Part shown: piece after piece, positions 7,728-15,411 of the stretch
Numbering within the stretch: position 1 is the first letter of the stretch
Layout: each line of letters starts with the position of its first letter
From: Microbacterium esteraromaticum
Lineage (GTDB): Bacteria > Actinomycetota > Actinomycetes > Actinomycetales > Microbacteriaceae
Direction: 5' to 3'
Assembly (NCBI RefSeq): GCF_014084045.1
Contig: NZ_CP043732.1
Location: 1,054,001-1,118,000 of the forward strand
DNA length: 64,000 nt
The notes under the pieces: model-generated
What the model was told of the DNA's origin: nothing
What the model saw: the letters and a program-made list of their open reading frames with translations, nothing else
Database searches by the model: none
Translations under genes and position numbers: made by a program

Positions 7728-9010
7728 TCTGCGGGAGGGGCCGAGCAGATCGCCGAGTCGGCGATGCTCTGCGCGTACTGCTCGGCGGTGAAGGGCAGCC
7801 CGAACTCCGGAGCGGTCTGCCCCTCGACGGCCGGCGCCTTCGATGCGATCGCCGACAGCTGCCACGCCAGGTACCCGGCCATCGAGCCGCCCGCCGACGA
7901 CCCGTTGAGGGTCACGGCCACCGTGAAGCCGGTGGCCGGGTCGGAGTATGCGGCGGTCGCGTAGCCGGGGACCCAGCCGTGCTGGCCGACCAGCGAGCCG
8001 ACGAGATAGCCCCCGCCCGTCGCCTGGTACCAGCTCGGCGCGTCGGGGGTGACCGGCAGCGGAGCGCCGAAGCGTGCGGGCTCGGCATCCTTGGCTCGGA
8101 GCGCCTGCCGCGCCTCGGCCTGTGCGTAGCGGCCCAGATCTGTGATGGTCGACACGACCCCGGAGTCGGTGAACCCGATGCTCGACGAGCTCTCGGTGAT
8201 GTCGACCGGTGCCGCGCAGTTCAGGCCGCCGCCCTCTGCCGGAGGCAGATACGTGCCCTTCAGCGCCGGCGACGGAGTGGGCGCAGCCGACTCGCGCGGC
8301 GGCAGCGTCGTGGACGCGAGATCGAGGGGGCGCGTCACGTACTCGGCGATCAGCGCGGCGGCGCTCTTGCCCGAGATGCGCTCGAGCGCCAGGCCGAGCA
8401 TGAGGTAGCCCGCGTCGGAGTCGCGATATGCGGTGTGCGCGGGACCGCGGCCGATGCCGAGGCCGAAGCTCGCCAGCTGCAGGGGCGCCCATTCGCGGCC
8501 AGGCGTGTTCAGCCAGTACTGCGTGACCGCGCCCTCCGAGGAGCCGATCCCACTGGTGCCGTTGCACAGATCGAGCAGAGTGATGTCGCTCAGGTCGGCG
8601 ACACCCGAGACGTACTTCGGCACGGGGGCGTCGAGCTCGACCTCGCCGTCATCGGCCATGCCGTACAGCACGTCGCAGGTCATCAGACGGGTCACGTCCG
8701 CGACGCGGAACGACATGTCCGCTGTCACCTTCTCGCCATCGGGGCCCTGCGTGCCGAGGCCGGCGACCCATTCGCCGCTCCACGGCACCCACACGCCGAC
8801 GACGGCTCCCGACGAGCCGCTCGCGACGATCGCCTGCTCGACGGCCGCCTGCAGCTGCCCCGTCACATCGTCGGGCAGCTTCGCGTCGACCTGCTCAGGC
8901 GGCGTGTAGCTGAACTCCGGCTCCGATGCGGTGCAGCCGGTCAGTGCGAGCGCCAGGGCGAGGGCGCCGCCCACGGCTGCGCGCACGCGGCGCGACGAAC
9001 GAAGATGCAT
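7724..9010 (-). CDS. Lipoprotein of the beta-lactamase/D,D-carboxypeptidase fold with degenerate active site
   Basis: The 428-aa protein has a lipoprotein signal peptide with lipobox LTGC (Cys26), so it is anchored outside the membrane. The body aligns with class C beta-lactamase-like serine hydrolases (FRVADVTRLMTCDVLYGM; ITLLDLCNGTSGI; GYLMLGLALERISG; QHGWVPGY). The normal S-x-x-K motif is replaced by D105-V-T-R108, so both nucleophile and general base are missing. The Y-x-N motif is replaced by D-S-D (197-199). Only the late H-G motif (His344) remains. The fold is clear and the catalysis is doubtful; it may be a binding or scaffold protein. It is co-translated with the EamA exporter. The ATG has GGGGAG upstream. 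Confidence 0.85.
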   Translation of the reverse strand: MHLRSSRRVRAAVGGALALALALTGCTASEPEFSYTPPEQVDAKLPDDVTGQLQAAVEQAIVASGSSGAVVGVWVPWSGEWVAGLGTQGPDGEKVTADMSFRVADVTRLMTCDVLYGMADDGEVELDAPVPKYVSGVADLSDITLLDLCNGTSGIGSSEGAVTQYWLNTPGREWAPLQLASFGLGIGRGPAHTAYRDSDAGYLMLGLALERISGKSAAALIAEYVTRPLDLASTTLPPRESAAPTPSPALKGTYLPPAEGGGLNCAAPVDITESSSSIGFTDSGVVSTITDLGRYAQAEARQALRAKDAEPARFGAPLPVTPDAPSWYQATGGGYLVGSLVGQHGWVPGYATAAYSDPATGFTVAVTLNGSSAGGSMAGYLAWQLSAIASKAPAVEGQTAPEFGLPFTAEQYAQSIADSAICSAPPAE

Positions 9011-9070
9011 AGGACACTCCCCGGAGATGGACTCTCCGAGTCTAGGGCGACGAGCCTGAAAGGCGGCCGG

Positions 9071-10495
9071 TCATGGCATCCGGATGCCGTTGCGGGCGCC
9101 TTCCGTCTTCTCCGCCTCCGCCTTCTGCGCCTGTCTGGCCTCCCACGCCTCGCGCATGAACCGCCGCACATCCTCGTCGACGCGGATGTCGCTGGGCCGC
9201 AGCGGCCGCGACAGGTAGAGGCCGTCGAGCGACGTGAGCCGCGACAGGGCGACATAGGTCTGCCCGGGTGCGAACGCGCCGGAGCCGAGGTCGACGATCG
9301 CACGATCGTAGGTCTTGCCCTGCGACTTGTGGATCGTGACCGCCCACGCCAGGCGCAGCGGGAACTGGGTGAACTCCGCCGCGACCTCGCGGGTCAGCGT
9401 CTTGGTGCCGGGGTTGTACGCGTAACGGAACCTCTCCCACACCGCAGGCTCGACATCGAACTCGTCTCCGTCGACGTCGACGCGCACGCTTCCGCCGAGG
9501 ATGCGGGTGACCGTGCCGATCGAGCCGTTCACCCAGCGCGGCGGCTCGCCCTGCATCGAGATGTCGTTGCGCAGGAACATCACCTGCGCCCCCACCTTGA
9601 GCTTCAGCTCGGCATCGGCCGGGTAGTTGGCCTCGCCGCGACCGAAGTCGCCCGAGACCTCCGCGTGCGCCGTCTGCTCGCGCCCGGGAAGGGCCGCGAG
9701 ATGGCGCCGGTTGATGCTGTTCACGATGTCGTTGCGGGTCGCCAGCGTGATGATCGGCACCTCGCCCGCCTCGGGCTCGGGAGGGGTGCGGGCGCCCTTC
9801 TCGTTGAGCACGCCGGCGATGTCTGCGGTGACTCGGCCGTAGCGCACGGCGTTGAGCATCGCCTTGAACCCGTCGTCCGACTGGCGGTGGATGTGCACCA
9901 GCTCGTGCACGTGCAGCTTCGCGCCGTAGGTGCCGATGTCGAGCATCCCGCCGCCGTCGTCGTCGCCGTGACGGCCACCGGTCCAGACCTTCGCATCGAA
10001 GAACCAGAACGAGCGGTAATGGTCTTGGATGTATCGCAGCTCGTCGCCGCGCGGCGGCACCGGTGCGAGCTGGTACGGATCGCCGAACATGACGATCTGC
10101 ACTCCGCCGAACGGGATGCCCCGCTTGCCGCGCGCCTGCCGGAGCGACCGGTCGATGGCATCCATCAGATCCGCGTTGACCATCGAGATCTCGTCGATGA
10201 CAAGGGTCTCGATGGCGTTCAGGATGCGGCGGGTCGCGTCGGACTGGTCGATCTCGCTCTCGGCGATGAGCCCGATCGGCAGCCGGAACAGCGAGTGGAT
10301 CGTCTGACCCTCGACGTTCAGCGCCGCGACGCCCGTGGGCGCGCAGATCGCGATCTGCTTCTTCGTGTTCCACGCGAAGTGCTGCAGCAGGGTCGACTTG
10401 CCCGTGCCGGCGCGCCCCGTGATGAACACGTGCTCGTCGGTGTCCTCGATGAGTCGGAACAGCGCCTGCTGTTCTTCCGAGAGCGCGATGGACAC
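9071..10495 (-). CDS. PIF1-like superfamily 1 helicase / AAA ATPase
   Basis: This 474-aa SF1 helicase has the Walker A motif GRAGTGKST at residues 28-36, APTGVAALNVEGQTIHSLF (motif Ia region), Walker B VIDEISM, a GDPYQLAPV motif III, and a C-terminal UvrD-C2-type block with TIHKSQGKTYDRAIVDLG. PIF1-type enzymes unwind DNA 5'-3' and resolve G-quadruplexes and R-loops; the bacterial role is less defined. The chosen start is GTG 10495: a TAACAT box lies exactly 7 nt upstream, so the mRNA is probably leaderless. Any longer start would run into the divergent gene's promoter. It diverges from the gene at 10566. Confidence 0.85.
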   Translation of the reverse strand: MSIALSEEQQALFRLIEDTDEHVFITGRAGTGKSTLLQHFAWNTKKQIAICAPTGVAALNVEGQTIHSLFRLPIGLIAESEIDQSDATRRILNAIETLVIDEISMVNADLMDAIDRSLRQARGKRGIPFGGVQIVMFGDPYQLAPVPPRGDELRYIQDHYRSFWFFDAKVWTGGRHGDDDGGGMLDIGTYGAKLHVHELVHIHRQSDDGFKAMLNAVRYGRVTADIAGVLNEKGARTPPEPEAGEVPIITLATRNDIVNSINRRHLAALPGREQTAHAEVSGDFGRGEANYPADAELKLKVGAQVMFLRNDISMQGEPPRWVNGSIGTVTRILGGSVRVDVDGDEFDVEPAVWERFRYAYNPGTKTLTREVAAEFTQFPLRLAWAVTIHKSQGKTYDRAIVDLGSGAFAPGQTYVALSRLTSLDGLYLSRPLRPSDIRVDEDVRRFMREAWEARQAQKAEAEKTEGARNGIRMP

Positions 10496-10502
10496 GCCCC
10501 CT

Positions 10503-10508
10503 ATGTTA
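10503..10508 (-). promoter_or_regulatory. -10 box of helicase gene, leaderless promoter
   Basis: TAACAT on the minus strand ends 7 nt before GTG 10495, placing transcription start at or next to the start codon. Confidence 0.55.
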
Positions 10509-10552
10509 AGTCCCGGCGGAGCGCGTTCGGCTCCGTCCCAGGGCCGACTCCA

Positions 10553-10558
10553 TAGACT
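10553..10558 (+). promoter_or_regulatory. -10 box of gene at 10566, leaderless promoter
   Basis: TAGACT lies 7 nt before ATG 10566 with no ribosome site between, a TAnnnT arrangement typical of actinobacterial leaderless transcripts. Confidence 0.6.
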
Positions 10559-10565
10559 TGGCGCC

Positions 10566-11666
10566 ATGATGCAGGGGCGGGTGTCACGGGGGCGAGCGAG
10601 CCCGCGCGCTCGGTCCAGCCTCCGCGCCGATCTCACCCTCCTCGCGCTGGTGGGCGTGCTGCTGTTCGCCGCCATCGCGGCGGGCGGGATGTCGCTGTAT
10701 CAGCAGTTCTACAGCCCCTCTGCTTTCGTGCAGCGCTACCTCGACCTGCTCTCCAGTGGCCGCGCCGCGGAGGCTCTGCAGGTGCCTGGCGTCTCGCTCG
10801 ACCTGGCTGTGCTGCAGGATGCCGGGATCGACGCCTCCGCATCCGAAGCGCTGCTGCGCCGTGCCGCCCTCTCTCCGCTGACCGACGTCACGGTCACCGA
10901 GAAGGGCGAGAAGGACGGCCTGCACCAGGTCGTCGTCGACTATCGCGCCGGAGGCGTGGAGGGCACCTCGACCTTCACCGTCGCGCAGGACGGCTGGGTC
11001 GGCGTGACCCCGAACTGGCGCTTCACCGAGAGCCCGCTCGCCGAGATCGAGCTGACCGTGCGCGGAGCCGATGTGTTCGCGGTGAACGGATTCGCGATCG
11101 ATCGCCGCCAGGTGTCGGTCGACGGTGCCGAGGCCGCCCCGCTCGACCCCGTTCATCTGCTGGTGTTCACCCCCGGAAGGTACTCGGTCACCGTCGACAC
11201 GGCGATCGCGGCATCCCCCGGCGTGAGCGTGCTCGCCGATACCGCGCTCGCGCGCACTCCTGTCGATGTGCAGACCGAGCCGACCGAGAAGTTCGTCGGG
11301 GTCGTCCAGCAGCAGGTCGAGCAGTTCCTCACCGACTGCGCGACGCAGGAGGTGCTGCAGCCGACCCGCTGCCCCTTCGGTCTGCAGCTGCACAACCGGC
11401 TCGCCCCCGACACGGTGCCCACGTGGTCGATCGTGACGCAGCCCACCGTCACCCTCGTGCCCGACGGCGCGAACTGGGCTCTGCCGCCCACCGAGGCGAT
11501 GGCGCACATCGACGTGAAGATCCAATCGCTCTTCGACGGCGCGGTGCGCGAGGTCTCGCAGGATGTGCCGTTCCGGGTGAACGGCACGGTCACGGTGCTC
11601 GCAGACGGGTCGGTGTCGATCCGAGTGGGATCGCCTGAGGGCGACCAGCCCGCACTCGAGGACTGA
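10566..11666 (+). CDS. Membrane-anchored protein with repeated beta domains, unknown function
   Basis: This 366-aa protein has a basic N-terminus, one membrane helix (about residues 24-45) and a long extracytoplasmic part. The outer part shows repeated immunoglobulin-like or LppX-like beta stretches (TVTEKGEKDGLHQVVVDYRA, VFAVNGFAIDRRQVSVDG, TPGRYSVTVDT). Two Cys, CATQEVLQPTRC, are close enough to form a disulfide. I do not recognise a named family. ATG 10566 is placed 7 nt after a TAGACT box; a frame extension upstream would overlap the divergent helicase gene and is rejected. It converges on the CopD-CtaG gene, with 4 bp between stops. Confidence 0.75.
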   Translation: MMQGRVSRGRASPRARSSLRADLTLLALVGVLLFAAIAAGGMSLYQQFYSPSAFVQRYLDLLSSGRAAEALQVPGVSLDLAVLQDAGIDASASEALLRRAALSPLTDVTVTEKGEKDGLHQVVVDYRAGGVEGTSTFTVAQDGWVGVTPNWRFTESPLAEIELTVRGADVFAVNGFAIDRRQVSVDGAEAAPLDPVHLLVFTPGRYSVTVDTAIAASPGVSVLADTALARTPVDVQTEPTEKFVGVVQQQVEQFLTDCATQEVLQPTRCPFGLQLHNRLAPDTVPTWSIVTQPTVTLVPDGANWALPPTEAMAHIDVKIQSLFDGAVREVSQDVPFRVNGTVTVLADGSVSIRVGSPEGDQPALED

Positions 11667-11670
11667 CGCC

Positions 11671-13680
11671 TCAGCGAGCGCTGTCGCGCTCGGCCATGCG
11701 GGCCAGCTGCGCGTTGTACTCCTCGAGCTCGGCGTCGCCGGTGCGATCGGCGTGCCTGTCGCGTCGACGCTGCAGCCTGGCATCCGATCTCGACCACTGG
11801 ATCGCGAGCGTGATCGCCAGGATCAACGTCGGGATCTCGCCGACCGACCACGCGATGCCGCCGCCGATGTACTGATCCTCCATCGGGGTCGGGCCCCACG
11901 TTCTGCCCATCGACCCGTACCACTCGGCGACGATCAGCCCCGACTGCATCATGATCGCCATGCCGAAGAACGCGTGCGTCGCCATCACCGCGATGAGCGT
12001 GATCAGACGACCCGCGTAGGGCAGGCGGTAAGGGATGGGGTCGACGCCGATCAGCGTCATCGCGAACAGGTAGCCCGAGATGAGGAAGTGGATGATCATC
12101 CACTCGTGGCCGAGGTGGTCGTACATCGCCCAGCGCACCAGGTCTGTGAAGTAGAACGCCCACAGCGACAGCGCGAAGATGGCGGCGGCGACGAACGGAT
12201 GCGTGATGAAGCGCGAGTACGGCGAGTGCACCGCCCACAGGATCCACTCCCGGCCGCCGCGTGTGCCGTCGTCGCGCTTGTGGATGCTGCGCAGCGCCAG
12301 GGTGATCGGCGCGCCTGCCACCAGCAGCACGGGGATCGCCATGCTCAGCAGCATGTGTCCCGCCATGTGCACGCTGAACAAATAGTCCTGGTACGCGTTG
12401 ATCGGCCCGTTCGTCACCCACAGCAGCAGCGCCAACCCTGACATCCAGAAGACCGTGCGGTGCACGGGCCAGGCATCCCCCCGGCGACGCAGCCGGACGA
12501 TCCCGGCGACGTAGAGGAAGACGCCGAACGCGACCGCCACTATCCACAGCACGTCGAGGTCGAACGAGGTGAACCAGCGATCGGGGGTCAGCTCCGGCGG
12601 CAGCGGGCTGCGGGTGAGCCGCTCGGCAGGGGTCTGCACTGCGGGCGCCTCCTCGCCGAGGGGCGGAGGGGTGCGGGCGAGCGCTGCGGCGGCGCCGGAC
12701 GCGAGGCCCATGAGGGCGAGTTCGCCGAGGATCAGCGACCAGAACGAGCGCTTCTCACGGTCGCCGTCGAGGTGGGGGATGAGGCGACGCCGGTACCAGG
12801 CGCCGAACAGACCGAGGCCGACCAGCGCCACCGCCTTCGCGATGACGATCAGCCCGTAGGGCGAGAGCAACTCGCTCCACTCCCCCAGCGCGACCACGGT
12901 GCGGGCGACGCCCGAGAACGCCACGACCGCGAACGCGGCGATGGCCAGCGACGAGTAGCGCCCGACCAGCACGGGGAGGTCGATGCGGGCATCCGGGGTC
13001 GTGGCCTTGCCCGCGTTCTGCGCCGCCGCCCGGCTGCCGACGTGGCGGAGGATGACGAGCAGCAGCACGCCGCCCACCCAGACCGCCGCGCCGATCGTAT
13101 GCAGCAGGATCGCGTTGACGGCGACGGTGTGGCCGGCGACGTCGCCCGAATGGCCCTGCGTGGCCATCGGCAGGAACGCCGCGGCGGCGAGCACAGCCGT
13201 CAGCATCGTGCCCGTCCAGCTGCGCCAGCCGAAGAGCAGCAGGGTGATCACCGCGCCCATCAGGGTGGTGATCAGCCAGGCCTGCCCGAGAGGCAGTTCG
13301 AGCAGGTACCGCCCGAACTGCTCGCCGAACGATCGGTCGGCGGTGAGCTTCGGGTTGAAGGCCGCCATGAAGGTGAGAAAGGCGGTGAGGCCGGATCCGA
13401 TGGTGAAGACGGCGGCTCCCACGGATGCCGTGTCGATCGCGACCTCGAAGGGGCGCGAGCCGGCGCGCAGGCCGAACAGCGCGAGCACCAGGGAGCCGAG
13501 CATCGCGGCCGCGCCCAGGTTGGCGACGAGCTTGACGGCGGGCAGGCCCCACATGACGACGGGGCCAGGATCGAGCAGCTTCGGCGGCACCGCCCCGCCG
13601 CCGACGACCAGGGCGACGATGAGTCCTGCGACCCCGCTGACGACGAGGATCGCCAGGCCAGCGAGACGGTAGGAATTCAC
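11671..13680 (-). CDS. CopD-CtaG fusion: copper transport and cytochrome c oxidase assembly membrane protein
   Basis: This large membrane protein of 669 aa has two parts. Residues 1 to about 330 carry a CopD-type domain (GHSGDVAGHTVAVNAILLHT, VWVGGVLLL), and residues about 370 to 640 carry a caa3-type CtaG domain (SVHMAGHMLLSMAIPVLLV, HPFVAAAIFALSLW, EDQYIGGGIAWSVGEIP). CtaG delivers copper to the oxidase, and CopD imports copper with CopC. The fusion is common in actinobacteria. It starts at GTG 13680, with TAGGCT 6 nt upstream, so it is probably leaderless. The C-terminal tail is cytoplasmic and charged. The isolated CopC gene at 5.5 kb is a likely partner. Confidence 0.9.
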   Translation of the reverse strand: MNSYRLAGLAILVVSGVAGLIVALVVGGGAVPPKLLDPGPVVMWGLPAVKLVANLGAAAMLGSLVLALFGLRAGSRPFEVAIDTASVGAAVFTIGSGLTAFLTFMAAFNPKLTADRSFGEQFGRYLLELPLGQAWLITTLMGAVITLLLFGWRSWTGTMLTAVLAAAAFLPMATQGHSGDVAGHTVAVNAILLHTIGAAVWVGGVLLLVILRHVGSRAAAQNAGKATTPDARIDLPVLVGRYSSLAIAAFAVVAFSGVARTVVALGEWSELLSPYGLIVIAKAVALVGLGLFGAWYRRRLIPHLDGDREKRSFWSLILGELALMGLASGAAAALARTPPPLGEEAPAVQTPAERLTRSPLPPELTPDRWFTSFDLDVLWIVAVAFGVFLYVAGIVRLRRRGDAWPVHRTVFWMSGLALLLWVTNGPINAYQDYLFSVHMAGHMLLSMAIPVLLVAGAPITLALRSIHKRDDGTRGGREWILWAVHSPYSRFITHPFVAAAIFALSLWAFYFTDLVRWAMYDHLGHEWMIIHFLISGYLFAMTLIGVDPIPYRLPYAGRLITLIAVMATHAFFGMAIMMQSGLIVAEWYGSMGRTWGPTPMEDQYIGGGIAWSVGEIPTLILAITLAIQWSRSDARLQRRRDRHADRTGDAELEEYNAQLARMAERDSAR

Positions 13681-13686
13681 CGTTCC

Positions 13687-13692
13687 AGCCTA
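13687..13692 (-). promoter_or_regulatory. -10 box of CopD-CtaG gene
   Basis: TAGGCT on the minus strand ends 6 nt before GTG 13680; leaderless transcription inferred. Confidence 0.5.
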
Positions 13693-13701
13693 CGGCCGAT
13701 A

Positions 13702-13739
13702 CGCATGAAGGCCGCCCCCACAGGGACGGCCTTCATGCG
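13702..13739 (-). terminator. Terminator of HU gene
   Basis: A perfect 13-bp stem (13702-13714 with 13727-13739) with a 12-nt loop starts 12 bp after the HU stop codon and separates it from the CopD-CtaG promoter. Confidence 0.75.
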
Positions 13740-13751
13740 AAGCGTGCGGTC

Positions 13752-14039
13752 TTACTTGACGGCTGCCTTCAGCTTGGAGCCAGCGGTGACCTTGACGCGC
13801 TTGCCGGCCGGGATCTTGATCTCGGCGCCGGTCTGCGGGTTGCGGCCGGTGCGAGCGGCGGTGTCGACCTGCTCGAACGCGATCCAGCCGGGGATCGAGA
13901 CCTTGCTGCCCTTGGCAACGGCGTCCGAGACGGTGGCGAACAGCGAGTCGAGGACGCGCGAAACAGTGGCCTGGCTCTCGCCGGTGGCGGAAGCGATGCT
14001 CGCGACGAGCTCGGTCTTGGTGATGGACTTGTCAGCCAT
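13752..14039 (-). CDS. hup: HU family DNA-binding protein
   Basis: The 95-aa protein is a short HU: MADKSITKTELVASIASATG, SRVLDSLFATVSDAVAKGSK, then the DNA-binding arm region with ARTGRNPQTGAEIKIPAGKR and the KVTAGSKLKAAVK end. There is no Lys/Ala-rich tail of the mycobacterial HupB type. HU bends and compacts DNA as a dimer. The start is ATG 14039, with GGAGGAG 4 nt upstream; longer forms lack a ribosome site. It has its own terminator. The long leader contains a 14-bp near-palindrome at 14101-14114. Confidence 0.95.
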   Translation of the reverse strand: MADKSITKTELVASIASATGESQATVSRVLDSLFATVSDAVAKGSKVSIPGWIAFEQVDTAARTGRNPQTGAEIKIPAGKRVKVTAGSKLKAAVK

Positions 14040-14188
14040 GTCACTCCTCCAGCGACGAAGGTCCGTCGCATCGTGTTGATTTCGAGGGAGAGACCCCCGT
14101 CGGTCGTTCGACCGCCTCGAATGTATCAACCACACGCCCGGATTCCGCGTCATTTCGCGGGTTTTGACGTGTTTTCTCGGCGAGTTCC

Positions 14189-14215
14189 GTCACTTTCGTC
14201 ACTTCAGTCACAGAT
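14189..14215. repeat. Three 9-bp direct repeats with GTGAC core
   Basis: GTCACTTTC, GTCACTTCA and GTCACAGAT follow each other head to tail, giving GTGAC at exactly 9-bp intervals on the minus strand. This is iteron-like spacing; function is unknown. Confidence 0.5.
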
Positions 14216-14252
14216 TCAGGTCGAGATGGGCGTCCCCGTCGCCGCGCTCGAG

Positions 14253-14320
14253 GGAGGAGTTCGCACTCATCGGAGGGCGTTTGCGCTGTGCTGGTCCTCC
14301 CATACGTGAGTTCTCCTCCC
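14253..14320 (-). repeat. 68-bp palindromic repeat, copy A
   Basis: It begins GGAGGAG and ends CTCCTCCC, with inner GGAGG and CCTCC and a variable centre. It has the same length and framework as copy B at 15271-15338: 7 of 7 bases at the left end, 8 of 8 at the right end, a shared CTCAT-n-GGAGG block, and a shared CGTG-n-GTTCTCCTCCC block. It lies 28 bp after the stop of the DUF559 gene. Confidence 0.65.
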
Positions 14321-14343
14321 GGGCGGGCGGGCGGGCGGGCGGG
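14321..14343 (+). repeat. GGGC tandem tract
   Basis: Five GGGC units plus a final GGG give six G-triplets spaced by single C, a strong G-quadruplex candidate on the plus strand. The tract sits 5 bp after the stop of the minus-strand DUF559 gene. Confidence 0.75.
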
Positions 14344-14347
14344 TGAA

Positions 14348-15172
14348 TCATGCGGCGAGGTGCAGACGCTGCGCGATCGCCGCGATGATGAGGGCGTGCA
14401 CCTCGTGCCAGCGATCCATCAGCTGGGAGTAGCTGATGCGGATGACGTGAAAGCCGTGCAGCTTCAGCAGCGCGTCGTGCGCGATGTCACTCGTCCGCTG
14501 CTCGTCGACGTGGTGTCCGCCATCGATCTGCACCACGAGCCGTTCGCCGATGAGGAAGTCGACTCGGTGCCCGAGCAGCCATACCTGCGGCGTGACCGGC
14601 AGCCTCAGCCAACGCAGCCTCGTGCGGAAGATGCTCTCGGTACCGGCATCCGCGAACGGCGTCGCCTGCTCGAGCATCTCCCTCGCATGCGGCGGCAGCG
14701 GTACCCGACCGAGCACGACGGGATCGACGAGCTCCTTCTTGAATGCCGACTCCCACAGGGCGAGCGCCGCCTCGTGTGGCTGGCAGCGGGCTGCGAGCAC
14801 CAGTGCGTTCTCGAGCGAGTCCTCGCAGGAGTCGGGATGCCGGGGGAAGAGCGGCCGACTCCAATGGATGACTCCCGTGGACACGGAAGCATGCCCGGCG
14901 TGCGGTGGCGCGGCGACGTGCGGTTCAGAGGAGTCGAGCACCCACAGCCCGCGCCGGGCGGCCAGGGTGATGCAGCTGAGCACCACTCCTCGGCGCGCGG
15001 CCGCCACCAGCATCCGGTCGGCACCGCGCAAGGCGACCCACCCGCGCCTGACCGAGTGGATCAGCCCGCTCTCGCGAGCCCTCCTGAGCTGGTATGCCGT
15101 CACGCCGAGACGACGAAGCGTCTCGATCCGGGCCACGCCATCGAATTGCTGCAGCGCCTGAACGATCTCCAT
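14348..15172 (-). CDS. DUF559 (Vsr-like endonuclease fold) protein with AbiEi-type N-terminal domain
   Basis: This 274-aa protein begins with a winged-helix-like segment (ARIETLRRLGVTAYQLRRAR) similar to AbiEi antitoxin/regulator N-termini. It ends with a DUF559 domain of the PD-(D/E)xK nuclease fold at about 180-260: an ES-IFRTRLRWL helix, D205 in RVDFLI, Q215-x-D217 in VVQIDGGHH, and GFHVIRISYSQL. Vsr nucleases act on T:G mismatches, but the role of this two-domain family, often multicopy in actinobacteria, is not known. The gene is solitary and framed by two copies of a 68-bp palindromic repeat, 28 bp downstream and 98 bp upstream. ATG 15172 is assumed. Confidence 0.8.
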   Translation of the reverse strand: MEIVQALQQFDGVARIETLRRLGVTAYQLRRARESGLIHSVRRGWVALRGADRMLVAAARRGVVLSCITLAARRGLWVLDSSEPHVAAPPHAGHASVSTGVIHWSRPLFPRHPDSCEDSLENALVLAARCQPHEAALALWESAFKKELVDPVVLGRVPLPPHAREMLEQATPFADAGTESIFRTRLRWLRLPVTPQVWLLGHRVDFLIGERLVVQIDGGHHVDEQRTSDIAHDALLKLHGFHVIRISYSQLMDRWHEVHALIIAAIAQRLHLAA

Positions 15173-15270
15173 GCCACGAGCGTGGCGCCTGCGCGAGACA
15201 TGCAGTGAGCAGAATCACCCCTTCCGTGCACAAGTGCTCTCGCGCCCGGAATGTGCAGGGCAACCGCTCT

Positions 15271-15338
15271 GGAGGAGAAAGCCCTCATAGGAGGATCAGC
15301 CAGGCCATGCCCGCCTCCCCTGCGTGCGTTCTCCTCCC
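15271..15338 (-). repeat. 68-bp palindromic repeat, copy B
   Basis: It has the same length, ends and inner GGAGG/CCTCC framework as copy A, in the same orientation, 98 bp upstream of the DUF559 start. The centre has diverged while the arms are kept, as expected for a selected structure. Confidence 0.65.
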
Positions 15339-15368
15339 GAACGAGTGAGCGCTGCGAGGGAATGCGAA

Positions 15369-15398
15369 AGGGGCGAGGATCCGAAGATCCTCGCCCCT
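15369..15398 (-). terminator. Terminator of the L28-L33-S14 operon
   Basis: A perfect 13-bp stem (15369-15381 with 15386-15398) with a CGAA tetraloop, followed on the minus strand by CTTTCGC, lies 14 bp after the rpsN stop. Confidence 0.85.
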
Positions 15399-15411
15399 CA
15401 CAAGCGGATGC

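Larger units (their letters stand above)
14040..14347. other. 308-bp intergenic region: HU leader, GTGAC repeats, palindromic repeat, GGGC array
   Basis: No gene is seen here. It holds the HU upstream region (14040-14160), three GTGAC direct repeats at 14189-14215, one copy of a 68-bp palindromic repeat at 14253-14320, and a GGGC tract at 14321-14343. Confidence 0.7.

Noticed and set aside
12460..14079. 539-aa plus-strand open frame opposite CopD-CtaG and HU
   Set aside because: Composition is typical antisense; it covers two well-supported minus-strand genes and their terminator.
14101..14114. CGGTCG-TT-CGACCG near-palindrome upstream of HU as an operator
   Set aside because: It is short and GC-rich, such pairs are common by chance here, and no regulator is linked; mentioned only in the HU entry.
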